Assembly: GCA_031401675.1 (NCBI GenBank)
Contig: JANNRR010000034.1
Coordinates: forward strand, 1-13,913
Length of the DNA stretch: 13,913 nt
DNA from: JANNRR01 sp031401675
GTDB lineage: Bacteria; Pseudomonadota; Alphaproteobacteria; Rhodobacterales; Rhodobacteraceae
Direction: 5' to 3'
Shown: positions 6,370 to 13,910 of the stretch, in pieces
Position numbering within the stretch: the stretch's first letter is position 1
How the letters are laid out: each line of letters starts with the position of its first letter
Program-made: the position numbers and the translations under genes
The notes under the pieces: model-generated
The model's database searches: none
What the model saw: only the letters and a program-made list of their open reading frames with translations
Told to the model about the DNA's origin: nothing

Positions 6370-7527
6370 ATGACCATTCTGAGAACCGGCCCCGGGCTTA
6401 CCCGGCGCAGACTATTGCAGATCACGGGCGGCGGCATCGTGATCTCGGGCCTTGGGTTGCGGCCCGCACTGGCGGCCCCTTATGACCGCGCCTTCACCTG
6501 GATCAGCCCGCGCGGCACACTCGAGGTGCTGGACGACTATGGCTTTTGGGTCGGCAAGAAGATGGGCTACTTCGGCGACCTGTCGGTGGACATGCAGCCC
6601 GGCCCCTCGGATGGAACGGCGACGGTCAAGTTCGTCGATGTGGGCCAGGCCGACATGGGCTTTCCGTCGCCTGGCGTGTTCAGTTTCGCGCTGCGCGAAG
6701 GGATGAAGCTGAAATCCGTGTTCCACATGGCTGCGCGCGATACCTTCAGCCTTGCCTTCCGCAAGGGCGAAGGCCCGATGGACATTAAGGGCATCGAGGG
6801 CAAGACGATCCTGCTGGGTTCGGCCGCCTGGCAGCCGATCGTCGACCCGATGCTGGCGGCGCAGGGCATCGACATCTCTACCATCACCTATGTCGAGGCG
6901 GGCTGGCCCACCTGGGGCACCGCACTGGCGGCCGGACAGGGCGACGCGGCACTGGCGTGGGAGGGCCTGCGGGCCGAATGGATCGCCACCGGGCTGGAGT
7001 TCGAATACTGGCTCGGGGTGCAGAATTCGCCCTTGCCCGCCAACACCTTTGTCGTCCGGGCGGCGGATCTGGAGGATGCCGACAAGAAGGCGTTAATGGA
7101 GCAGTACCTCAAGGGCTGGGCCATGGGGATGGAGTTTGCCGAGCACAACCCGCAAGCCGCCGTGCAGGCCGTGTTCGAACAGTTCCCGACGCTTGCACAG
7201 AACGTCGGTCCCAAACAGGGCTGCATGTCGCTGATCCAGCAGGCCAACGTCTTTCGCGGCGACATGGCCAAACGCCAGGGATGGGGCTGGCACGACATGG
7301 ACTCGTGGCAGAAGTTCTTCGACCTGACGGCAGAGATCGGCCAGACCGACCTGATCAAGGCCGCCGATGTCTGCAGCAACGATCTCATCCCTGCCGCCAA
7401 CGGCTTTGACGTCGAGAAGATCAAGGCTGATGCGGCTGCTGCGGGCGTGCCTGCGGGCTTCGAGGACGTCAATATCGAAGAAATCCGCGCCACGATGTTC
7501 GACCAGGCGATCGGCGCGAGAGGCTGA
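6370..7527 (+). CDS. Tat-exported substrate-binding protein of the ABC importer (NMT1/THI5-like, SBP_bac)
   Basis: This 385-aa periplasmic binding protein captures the ligand for the importer. The N-terminus carries a twin-arginine signal (TRRRLLQ at residues 11-17), a hydrophobic stretch to about residue 32, and a likely ALA|AP cleavage after residue 35. The mature part resembles NMT1/THI5-type nitrate/sulfonate/pyrimidine-precursor receptors: WISPRGTLEVLDDYGFWVGKKMGYF is the usual 'binding-site entry' segment, then VDVGQADMGFPSPG, then a central GWPTWGTALAAGQGDAALAWE block. ATG 6370 was chosen over ATG 6355 because GGGAG sits 8 nt before it and the Tat motif is then properly placed. A strong hairpin follows the stop. 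Family hits cover chemically diverse ligands, so the substrate is not assignable. Confidence 0.92.
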   Translation: MTILRTGPGLTRRRLLQITGGGIVISGLGLRPALAAPYDRAFTWISPRGTLEVLDDYGFWVGKKMGYFGDLSVDMQPGPSDGTATVKFVDVGQADMGFPSPGVFSFALREGMKLKSVFHMAARDTFSLAFRKGEGPMDIKGIEGKTILLGSAAWQPIVDPMLAAQGIDISTITYVEAGWPTWGTALAAGQGDAALAWEGLRAEWIATGLEFEYWLGVQNSPLPANTFVVRAADLEDADKKALMEQYLKGWAMGMEFAEHNPQAAVQAVFEQFPTLAQNVGPKQGCMSLIQQANVFRGDMAKRQGWGWHDMDSWQKFFDLTAEIGQTDLIKAADVCSNDLIPAANGFDVEKIKADAAAAGVPAGFEDVNIEEIRATMFDQAIGARG

Positions 7528-7541
7528 ATGAAGGCACGCTA

Positions 7542-7574
7542 CGCCCACCCTGCCGGGCGACCGCAGGGTGGGTG
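7542..7574 (+). promoter_or_regulatory. Strong intercistronic RNA hairpin after the binding-protein gene
   Basis: CCCACCCTGC (7544-7553) pairs perfectly with GCAGGGTGGG (7563-7572) around a 9-nt loop. A G-U and a C-G pair at the base extend the stem to 12 bp. No T-run follows, so it is not a classical intrinsic terminator. It sits 14 nt past the binding-protein stop and about 30 nt before the next start. That is where many binding-protein operons have a structure that protects the upstream mRNA and lowers downstream expression. Confidence 0.7.
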
Positions 7575-7604
7575 GACCCCGCCATCCAACTGGAGGAGAC
7601 CAAT

Positions 7605-8687
7605 ATGAACGCGCCAGTGCGAATCCTTGTCGTGGGTCTGGGCAACATGGGTGCCTCCCATGCCAGCGCCTATCACCGCAATCCGGGCTTTCAGATCGTG
7701 GGCCTGTGTTCCCGCACCATCAAGGGCAAGGCGATCCCCGAAGCACTGGCCGGCTATCCGCTGTTTCAGGACTACGACTCTGCCTTGGCCGAGTTGAAGC
7801 CCGACGCGGTGTCGATCAACACCTGGCCGAACACGCACGCCGACTATGCCATCAAGGCGATGGAGGCAGGTGCGCATGTGTTCATGGAAAAGCCCATCGG
7901 CACCACCAACGCCGAGGCCGAGGCGGTGGTGGCCACAGCGCGGCGGCTGAAGCGCAAGTTGGTGCTGGGCTACATCCTGCGGGTTCACCCTAGTTGGGAG
8001 AAGTTCATCGAGATCGGCAAGTCAATGGGCAAGCCGCTAGTGATGCGGCTGAACCTGAACCAGCAATCGTCAGGCGATGCCTGGTTCTGGCACAAGAACC
8101 TGATCGACAGCCTGATCCCGATCGTCGATTGCGGTGTGCATTATGTAGACGTGATGTGCCAGCTGACCGGCGCGAAACCCGTCCGCGTCCATGGCATCGG
8201 GGCTTCCCTTTGGGCCGAGGCCGACAAGCAGAACTACGGCCACCTGCACGTGACCTTCGATGACGGCAGCATTGGCTGGTACGAGGCGGGCTGGGGTCCG
8301 ATGATGTCGGAAACCGCGTTCTTCGTGAAGGATATCGTGGGGCCCAAGGGGTCGGTCAGTCTCGTCCCCGACGACCACGCCCGCGCCGGTGAGGAAGACT
8401 TGTCCGACAGTGCCAATATCGACAAGCACACCAAGACCGATGTGATCCGCGTTCACCATGCTGCCGTGGGCAAGGACAAGCATTTCCTGAAGAAGGACGA
8501 GATCCTGCGGATGGACGACGAGCCGGGCCATCAGGAGTTGTGTGACCGCGAGCAGGCGTATTTCCTGCGCGCGATCCGCGAGGATCTTGACCTGTCGGAA
8601 AGCATGGATGCGGCGGTCAATTCGCTGCGGATCGTGCTCGCAGCCGAACAGTCGATTGCCGAGGAACGGGTGATCCGGCTGGACTAG
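7605..8687 (+). CDS. Gfo/Idh/MocA-family oxidoreductase
   Basis: This is a cytoplasmic NAD(P)-dependent dehydrogenase of 360 aa, the usual length. Family members act on sugars, inositols and related polyols or amino-sugar derivatives. The Rossmann motif GLGNMG is at residues 11-16. The family motif EKP is at 95-97, with the lysine expected to act in catalysis. The D-x-x-x-H motif (D175, H179, in DCGVHYVD) is the expected proton-relay histidine. The C-terminal part from about 145 has the beta-sheet domain that forms the substrate pocket. GGAGGAG lies 6 nt before the ATG at 7605, which decides the start over an in-frame GTG at 7572 lying in the hairpin. It is the first enzyme gene after the transporter. 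The product specificity is unknown. Confidence 0.93.
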   Translation: MNAPVRILVVGLGNMGASHASAYHRNPGFQIVGLCSRTIKGKAIPEALAGYPLFQDYDSALAELKPDAVSINTWPNTHADYAIKAMEAGAHVFMEKPIGTTNAEAEAVVATARRLKRKLVLGYILRVHPSWEKFIEIGKSMGKPLVMRLNLNQQSSGDAWFWHKNLIDSLIPIVDCGVHYVDVMCQLTGAKPVRVHGIGASLWAEADKQNYGHLHVTFDDGSIGWYEAGWGPMMSETAFFVKDIVGPKGSVSLVPDDHARAGEEDLSDSANIDKHTKTDVIRVHHAAVGKDKHFLKKDEILRMDDEPGHQELCDREQAYFLRAIREDLDLSESMDAAVNSLRIVLAAEQSIAEERVIRLD

Positions 8688-8719
8688 GCGGCGCCGCTGC
8701 CTGGCGCAAGGGGGGAAGC

Positions 8720-10144
8720 ATGGACAGTATCGACGATCTCTACCGCGCTTCCGATGCGGTGGAACTGGCGGGCCATGTCCGGTCCGGTGTGGTCACGCCA
8801 GCCGAACTGACCGAGGCCGCGATCCGCGCCATCGAGTCGCTGAACCCGCAGCTCAATGCGGTGATCCACCGACTGGACGACATGGCCCGCGCCCAGGTTG
8901 CGGCCGGGGTATCGGGGCCACTGGCCGGCGTACCCTACCTGCTCAAGGAACTCGCCTCGTCCTGGACGGGTGCGCCGATGACCAATTCCAACCGATATCT
9001 GAAGGGTCAGATCGCCACCGCCGACAGAACCGTGGTCAGTCGGATCAAGGCGGCGGGGCTGGTGTTGGTGGGCAAGTCGAACGCGCCCGAAAACGGTTGG
9101 TCGATCGGGACCGAACCGCTGCTGTACGGCCCGACGCGGAACCCTTGGGACCCAAGCGCGACCCCCGGCGGGTCCAGCGGCGGGACGGCGGCAGCGGTGG
9201 CAGCGGGCATGGTTCCCTTGGGCGAATCCAGCGACGGGGCCGGGTCGATCCGGGTTCCGGCATCCTGCTGCGGCGTTGTAGGGCTGAAGCCGTCGCGCGG
9301 GCGGGTGACATTGGCGCCGCTGGCCGACTTCTGGATGGGCGGGGCCTATTTCCTGTGCAATTCCCGCACGGTTCGCGATACCGCAGCGTATCTCGACGCG
9401 GTCGCGGGTGCCCTGCCCGGCGACCCCTATCCCTGCCCACTGCCCGACCGCCCATTTGCGGAACTGGCTCGTCGCACCCCGCAGGGCCTGCGCGTGGCCT
9501 TTACCCTGACCGACCCGACCGGCCGCCCGGTCGACCCCGCCGTGGCCGAAGTGGTGCGCACGACGGCAAGGGCGCTGGAACAGCAGTGCCACCATGTTGC
9601 CGAGTACGACATGGCGACCGACCTTGGTCTGCTGTGGAAAACCTACACCGACATGTCGGTGGTCGAGGCGGCGGGTTTCTGGGACTGGATGGAAACCGTC
9701 ACCGGCCGCCCGGTTACCCCGGCCGAGGTCGAGCCGGTCACCTGGGCCATCATCACCCGCGGTCGTGCCACCATGGCCTCCGCGCATGCGGGACGGGTCG
9801 AGCAGTTGCGCCAGATGGGCCGTACCATTGTGACCGAGCTTTTGCCCTTTGACATCTACCTGACCCCGACCCTTACGCAGCCGCCCCGGCCGGTGGGATC
9901 TTATGACATGTCGATGAGCGATCTGGATGCGTACAACGCACTTTGGGCTGATGCAGTCGTCATGACGCCCTTCAACGTCTCGGGCCAACCTGCGATGTTC
10001 TTGCCGCTGGGCATGGCCGGTGCCCTGCCGGTAGGCGTGCAGGTGGTGGGGCGGCCGGGCGGCGAGGCGACGGTGCTGCAGGTGGCTACCCTGCTGGAAG
10101 AGGTGATGCCCTGGCGCGACCGCCGCCCGCCGGTCAGGTGGTAA
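8720..10144 (+). CDS. Amidase-signature family hydrolase
   Basis: This 474-aa enzyme is of the amidase-signature family, which hydrolyses amides, carbamates or related C-N bonds using a Ser-cisSer-Lys triad. K76 lies in PYLLKELAS, the glycine/serine-rich GGSSGG is at 150-155 (cis-Ser S152), and the nucleophile is S176 in DGAGSIRVPA. The spacing of 24 residues between the two serines is the family's. The loop reads GAGS where most relatives have GGS, a mild deviation at A174. The C-terminal half has the expected PTLTQPP and PFNVSGQPA segments. GGGGGGA stands just ahead of the ATG. It follows the oxidoreductase by 32 nt, and the next start is 5 nt past its stop. The cytoplasmic location and the substrate are inferred. 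Confidence 0.93.
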   Translation: MDSIDDLYRASDAVELAGHVRSGVVTPAELTEAAIRAIESLNPQLNAVIHRLDDMARAQVAAGVSGPLAGVPYLLKELASSWTGAPMTNSNRYLKGQIATADRTVVSRIKAAGLVLVGKSNAPENGWSIGTEPLLYGPTRNPWDPSATPGGSSGGTAAAVAAGMVPLGESSDGAGSIRVPASCCGVVGLKPSRGRVTLAPLADFWMGGAYFLCNSRTVRDTAAYLDAVAGALPGDPYPCPLPDRPFAELARRTPQGLRVAFTLTDPTGRPVDPAVAEVVRTTARALEQQCHHVAEYDMATDLGLLWKTYTDMSVVEAAGFWDWMETVTGRPVTPAEVEPVTWAIITRGRATMASAHAGRVEQLRQMGRTIVTELLPFDIYLTPTLTQPPRPVGSYDMSMSDLDAYNALWADAVVMTPFNVSGQPAMFLPLGMAGALPVGVQVVGRPGGEATVLQVATLLEEVMPWRDRRPPVRW

Positions 10145-10149
10145 GGGAT

Positions 10150-11280
10150 ATGGCGATGTATGATCTGGTATTGCAGGGCGGGCACGTGATCGACCCGGCA
10201 CATGAGCTGGATGGTCCGGCGGATGTCGCCTTTGCCGGGGGCCGCGTGGTCGCTGTTGGACAGGACCTGAGAGGCCGGGAAGTGCGCGATGTTTCGGGCC
10301 TGATCGTGACACCCGGCCTGATCGACCTGCACACCCATGTCTATTGGGGCGGCACTTCGCTGGGGGTCGAGGTCGATGCCTATTCCCGCAAGTCTGCCGT
10401 CACCACCGCCGTCGATACCGGCAGCGCCGGGCCGGGCAACTTTGCCGGCTTCCGCAACCATGTGATCGACAAGGCCCGCGCCCGCGTGCTTGTCTATCTG
10501 CATGTCTCCTTCGCGGGCATCTATGCTTTTTCGCCGACGATCATGGTGGGCGAGGCGCACGACATGCGCCTGATGGCGGCGCGCGAGGCATTGGCGGTGG
10601 CCTGCGCCAACCCCGATGTCATCATCGGCATCAAGGTGCGGGTCGGGCGCAACGCCTCTGGCCCCTCGGGAATACAGCCGCTGGACGTGGCGCTTGATCT
10701 GGCAGACCGGGCGGGACTGCCGCTGATGTGTCATATCGACGAGCCGCCGCCAAGCTTTGCCGAAGTGTTGGACCGCCTGCGTCCAGGCGATGTGCTGACC
10801 CATTGCTTCCGGCCCTTCCCCAACGCCCCGGTAGACGGCAAAGGCCAGCTGCGAGGTGCCGTCTTGCGCGCCCGGGCACGCGGCGTGCTGTTCGACGTGG
10901 GCCATGGCATGGGCTCATTCTCGTGGGATACTGCGCGCAAGGCGCTGGCAGCGGGATTCCTGCCCGACACGATCTCGTCCGACGTCCATGCGATGTGCAT
11001 CAACGGCCCGGCCTGGGACCTGCTGCGCACGATGACCAAGTTCCTGGCACTTGGTCTGTCGTTGCCCGAGGTCGTCGCCGCCACCACCAGCCGAGCCGCC
11101 GCCGCACTGCGCCGCGCCGATCTGGGCCAGCTTGGCGCCGGTGCCGCAGGCGATGCCTCTGTGCTGTCCCTTGTCGACATGCCCACGCCGCTGGAAGACG
11201 TTCTGGGCGAGATTGTCGAATACCCGAATCGCCTGATCCCGCGCGGCATGGTGATCGGTGGCCAGTGGGTGGCGCTGTAG
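10150..11280 (+). CDS. Metal-dependent amidohydrolase/deacetylase, Atu3266/EF0837-like
   Basis: This is a TIM-barrel amidohydrolase of 376 aa. The metal-binding ligands are all visible: H61 and H63 (DLHTH), a likely carboxylated lysine K162 (GIKVRVGR), H195 (MCHIDEPP), H218 (LTHCF) and D278 (SSDVH). The pattern fits the branch annotated as amidohydrolase/deacetylase family metallohydrolase. To my knowledge one characterised relative, Atu3266, hydrolyses acetyl-(R)-mandelate and similar acyl compounds. The N-terminal small beta domain (MYDLVLQGG) and the C-terminal return of it (PRGMVIGGQW) are complete. AGGTGG lies 8 nt before ATG 10150. ATG 10156 is nearly as good. It probably cleaves an ester or amide bond of the imported compound or a product of the amidase. 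That function is an inference. Confidence 0.9.
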   Translation: MAMYDLVLQGGHVIDPAHELDGPADVAFAGGRVVAVGQDLRGREVRDVSGLIVTPGLIDLHTHVYWGGTSLGVEVDAYSRKSAVTTAVDTGSAGPGNFAGFRNHVIDKARARVLVYLHVSFAGIYAFSPTIMVGEAHDMRLMAAREALAVACANPDVIIGIKVRVGRNASGPSGIQPLDVALDLADRAGLPLMCHIDEPPPSFAEVLDRLRPGDVLTHCFRPFPNAPVDGKGQLRGAVLRARARGVLFDVGHGMGSFSWDTARKALAAGFLPDTISSDVHAMCINGPAWDLLRTMTKFLALGLSLPEVVAATTSRAAAALRRADLGQLGAGAAGDASVLSLVDMPTPLEDVLGEIVEYPNRLIPRGMVIGGQWVAL

Positions 11281-12462
11281 ATGCGCCGCGTTTCGGTCTG
11301 GGCCTACCCCTGGGATATGCACGACATCGGCCTTGATGTCGCATTGGGCCGGATTACCGGGGCCGGGGCCAATTGCGTCAGTCTGGCCACCTCATACCAC
11401 GCAGGCCGGTTCTTGCAGCCCGGCAACCCACGTCGCAAGGTGTATTTCCCGCAGGACGGCACCGTCTACTACCGCCTCGATCCCGCCCGTTGGGCGGGGA
11501 AACCTATCCGCGCGCTTCAGGCCGATGTCGTAGCGGCCGAGGGTGACTATCTGGCCGCGCTGGTGGATCGCCGCGACCGGGGCGGGCCGCAGGTGTCATG
11601 CTGGACAGTCTGCCTGCACAACACGCGGCTGGGCATGGCGCACCCGGGTCATGTCATGCGCACCGCCAATGGCGACCCGCACTTCTACGCGCTGTGCCCT
11701 TCCAGCCCGGCAGCGCGGGACTATGTGACAAGCCTTGTCCGCGAAGTGGCCTCGGTCTATGCCCCCGACCGGATAGAACTGGAAACGCCCGAATTCATGG
11801 GGTTTTCTCATGGATTCCACCACGAAAAGGATGGCCTTGGCCTGACTCCGGAAGAGGAATTCCTGCTGGGTCTGTGCTTTTGCGACCATTGCCGAGAGGC
11901 TGCCAACGCCGCCGGCGCGCCCTTTGAACAGGCGCGCCGACGCGTGGCCGACCTTCTTAACGCGGCCTTTGCGCGCGCCTTGCCGCAGCGCAGCTTTCCG
12001 GACTTTCCCACCCGTGGTCTTGCTGCTTTCGACGCCGAACCGGCGCTGACCGCCTTCTTGCTCTGGCGCCCACAGGCCGTCACGGAGCTTGTGGCACAGG
12101 TCGCCGCAGAAGTTCCCGCCACAACCGAACTTTGCGTCATCGACTACGACGGGTCATGGACGGGCGGCTTGAACATCCCCGCTCTTGCCCCCCATCTGGG
12201 CGGAGTGCTCTACTGCGCCTACTTTGCCCCGGCAGAACGGGTCGGCGCGCTGCTTGTCCCGGTGCGCGCGGCCATTGGGCCCGACAAGCGCCTTGCCGCG
12301 GGATTTCAGTTGTTCCATCCCAACCACGCGGATGCCACCGACCTGGCCGCCCGCGTGGCCGCAGCAGCGCCCTATGCCGATGGCTTGAACTTCTACAACC
12401 TCGGCCTGGTTCCGCCAGCGCGGCTGGCTTGGGTGCGGGACGCTGTGCCATCCGCAGTGTGA
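11281..12462 (+). CDS. Conserved TIM-barrel-like (putative glycosidase-like) protein with CxCxxC motif
   Basis: I do not recognise a named family with certainty. The 393-aa protein has the look of a TIM-barrel hydrolase. It has an early YPWDMHDIGLD segment (9-19), then GANCVSLATSYHAGRF (29-44) and NPRRKVYFPQDG (49-60). A carboxylate-rich strand IELETPEFMGF (165-175) could carry a catalytic acid. It is followed by HHEK and a C199-x-C201-x-x-C204 cluster (LCFCDHC), which may bind a metal or be structural. Similar blocks occur, to my memory, in uncharacterised proteins annotated as glycoside-hydrolase-like. There is no signal peptide. Its ATG directly follows the amidohydrolase stop codon with no gap, so it is certainly co-transcribed and coupled. 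It is the last gene of the run, and the substrate is unknown. Confidence 0.8.
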   Translation: MRRVSVWAYPWDMHDIGLDVALGRITGAGANCVSLATSYHAGRFLQPGNPRRKVYFPQDGTVYYRLDPARWAGKPIRALQADVVAAEGDYLAALVDRRDRGGPQVSCWTVCLHNTRLGMAHPGHVMRTANGDPHFYALCPSSPAARDYVTSLVREVASVYAPDRIELETPEFMGFSHGFHHEKDGLGLTPEEEFLLGLCFCDHCREAANAAGAPFEQARRRVADLLNAAFARALPQRSFPDFPTRGLAAFDAEPALTAFLLWRPQAVTELVAQVAAEVPATTELCVIDYDGSWTGGLNIPALAPHLGGVLYCAYFAPAERVGALLVPVRAAIGPDKRLAAGFQLFHPNHADATDLAARVAAAAPYADGLNFYNLGLVPPARLAWVRDAVPSAV

Positions 12463-12738
12463 ACGGGGCCTGTTCCACGGCCAGCTGCGTGTAGCGGCGA
12501 AACGCGTCAATCATCCCATCCTCCGCTTTGGTCAGTCTTGCCGCCAGCATGTGCTGCCGGCCTCTGATTTCGGCCGCCACAGGTGATGCCGCAGCCGGGC
12601 AGCAGTTGGCAAGGCGGGCCTGCAAGCACCGCAATTCGGCAGGACGCGACGGCTGGTCCTTCATCAGGCGCCTCCCACTCTCGATGCTACAGGCGGCAGA
12701 CATGGGCTTCTTCGGACCTTTCGGATGCACTGCGGCAC
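12463..12738. other. Intergenic stretch between the last operon gene and the IS630 element
   Basis: No convincing gene is seen. On the minus strand an open frame reads MKDQPSRPAELRCLQARL and continues antisense into the operon's last gene, crossing the IS boundary on its other side. It resembles a decayed fragment or a chance GC-rich frame. CGGCC...GGCCG can form a short stem, with no T-run. No terminator was found for the operon. Confidence 0.5.
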
Positions 12739-12740
12739 TA

Positions 12741-12757
12741 GTGTTCCGAGTCTGACA
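12741..12757 (+). repeat. Left terminal inverted repeat of the IS630 element
   Basis: It begins GTGTTC immediately after the flanking TA and pairs with the right end at 13894-13910 at 13 of 17 positions. It is conserved at the tip and again at CTGACA. Confidence 0.9.
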
Positions 12758-12761
12758 CTTG

Positions 12762-13853
12762 TTACCGATTTCCCCTGATTTCATCGAGGGCATCAAGCGC
12801 ACGGCGTTCGCGGGCGATGATGTCATCGGCGGTCTTGCTCCAGACAAAGGGCTTCGGCTTTGCGTTGTGCAGCAGGAGGTAGTCGTAGATGGCGCTCTCG
12901 AGATCGTCGACGCTGGAGTAACTGCCCCGTCGGATGCGCTTGGTGGTGATCTCGGCGAAGAAGCGCTCGACCAGGTTGAGCCAGGACGCGCTAGTGGGCG
13001 TGAAATGCAGGTTGAAGCGCGGATGTTTTTTCAGCCAGGCCTGCACCTCGGGCGTCTTGTGGGTGGCGTAGTTGTCAAGCACGATGTGGATGTCGCGGGG
13101 TTTCTTCACCGCCCGGTCGATCCGGCGGAGGAAGCTCAGGAACTCCCTTGCCCGGTGGCGCGGCATGCAGTCACCGATGACCAGACCCGATTTGACGTCC
13201 AGCGCGGCGAAGAGCGTGGTGGTGCCATGGCGCTTGTAATCATGGGTCATGGTGGCCGCGCGCCCCTTCTTCAGCGGCAACCCGGGCTGGGTGCGGTCGA
13301 GCGCCTGGATCTGGGACTTTTCGTCGACGCACAGCACGACCGCACGGTCCGGTGGGTCGAGGTAGAGCCCCACGATCTCGGTGACCTTCGCCTCGAACAT
13401 CGGGTCGTTCGAGACCTTGAACCCCTTCACGATATGCGGCTTCAGCCCTGCATCCGCCCATATGCGCCCCACGCTCGAGGGCGATATGCCCACCGCCTCG
13501 GCCATCGTCGCGCGGCTCCAGTGCGTGGCATTGGGGGGCGTTTGCTGCACGGTCTTCGCGATCACCTTCAGCCGAACCTCTCTCGGCAGAGGCGGCACCC
13601 TCGAGGGCCGCGTCTTGTCCCGCTTGAGCCCCAGCACGCCTTCATCGAGATACCGCTCCTGCCAGCGCCAGACCGTCGGCTTCGACATGCCCGCCCGACG
13701 CATGATCTCGACGGTGCCCTGACCGTCCGCCGTCGCCAGCACGATCTCAGCCCGCCAGGCAAGCTTGCGCGGCGTGTTGCGGTTGCTCAGCAAAGCTTGA
13801 AGCTCAGCGCGGTCGGCGGGGCCAAGGTAAAGGCAGATATCAGAGCGTCTCAT
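12762..13853 (-). CDS. IS630-family transposase, full length
   Basis: This 363-aa DDE transposase cuts and joins the ends of the surrounding element. The N-terminal helix-turn-helix spans about 30-72, with the recognition region MRRAGMSKPTVWRWQ at 51-65. A second helix-turn-helix-like block lies at 110-140. The catalytic acids are D177 (CVDEKSQIQAL), D260 (VLDNYATH) and E296 (WLNLVERFF). D260 and E296 are separated by 35 residues, as in IS630. No frameshift or stop interrupts it. The ATG at 13853 lies 57 nt inside the right end of the element, and the ribosome site is weak, as is usual for transposases. The gene stops 21 nt from the left end. It is unlike the partial transposase at the left edge of the window. 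Confidence 0.96.
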   Translation of the reverse strand: MRRSDICLYLGPADRAELQALLSNRNTPRKLAWRAEIVLATADGQGTVEIMRRAGMSKPTVWRWQERYLDEGVLGLKRDKTRPSRVPPLPREVRLKVIAKTVQQTPPNATHWSRATMAEAVGISPSSVGRIWADAGLKPHIVKGFKVSNDPMFEAKVTEIVGLYLDPPDRAVVLCVDEKSQIQALDRTQPGLPLKKGRAATMTHDYKRHGTTTLFAALDVKSGLVIGDCMPRHRAREFLSFLRRIDRAVKKPRDIHIVLDNYATHKTPEVQAWLKKHPRFNLHFTPTSASWLNLVERFFAEITTKRIRRGSYSSVDDLESAIYDYLLLHNAKPKPFVWSKTADDIIARERRALDALDEIRGNR

Positions 13854-13893
13854 CCGCCGACCATGCCACAGAGCGGCGCCGTCGGGAATCCTA

Positions 13894-13910
13894 TGTCAGG
13901 TGCAGAACAC
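13894..13910 (-). repeat. Right terminal inverted repeat of the IS630 element
   Basis: Read inwards it starts GTGTTC, like the left end, and is followed outwards by TAG, completing a CTAG target split by the TA duplication. Confidence 0.9.

Larger units (their letters stand above)
12741..13910. mobile_element. Complete IS630-family insertion sequence, 1170 bp
   Basis: The ends are imperfect inverted repeats: GTGTTCCGAGTCTGACA at the left and GTGTTCTGCACCTGACA reading inwards from the right, matching at 13 of 17 positions. Both ends are flanked by TA (12739-12740 and 13911-13912), the 2-bp duplication made by IS630/Tc1-mariner elements. The outer bases make the target CTAG, a common IS630 choice. 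The window ends on its final G. The single transposase gene is on the minus strand and looks full-length, so this element may be active. Confidence 0.93.

Noticed and set aside
8684..10312. Long minus-strand open frame of 542 codons antisense to the amidase
   Set aside because: It is a GC-rich shadow frame with Arg/Gly/His-rich, low-complexity composition and no recognisable domain. The plus-strand amidase has all its catalytic motifs.
12463..12740. Minus-strand frame MKDQPSRPAELRCLQARL as a truncated recombinase or small gene
   Set aside because: Only vague resemblance to coiled-coil C-termini of serine recombinases. It runs antisense into the operon's last gene and has no supporting motif.
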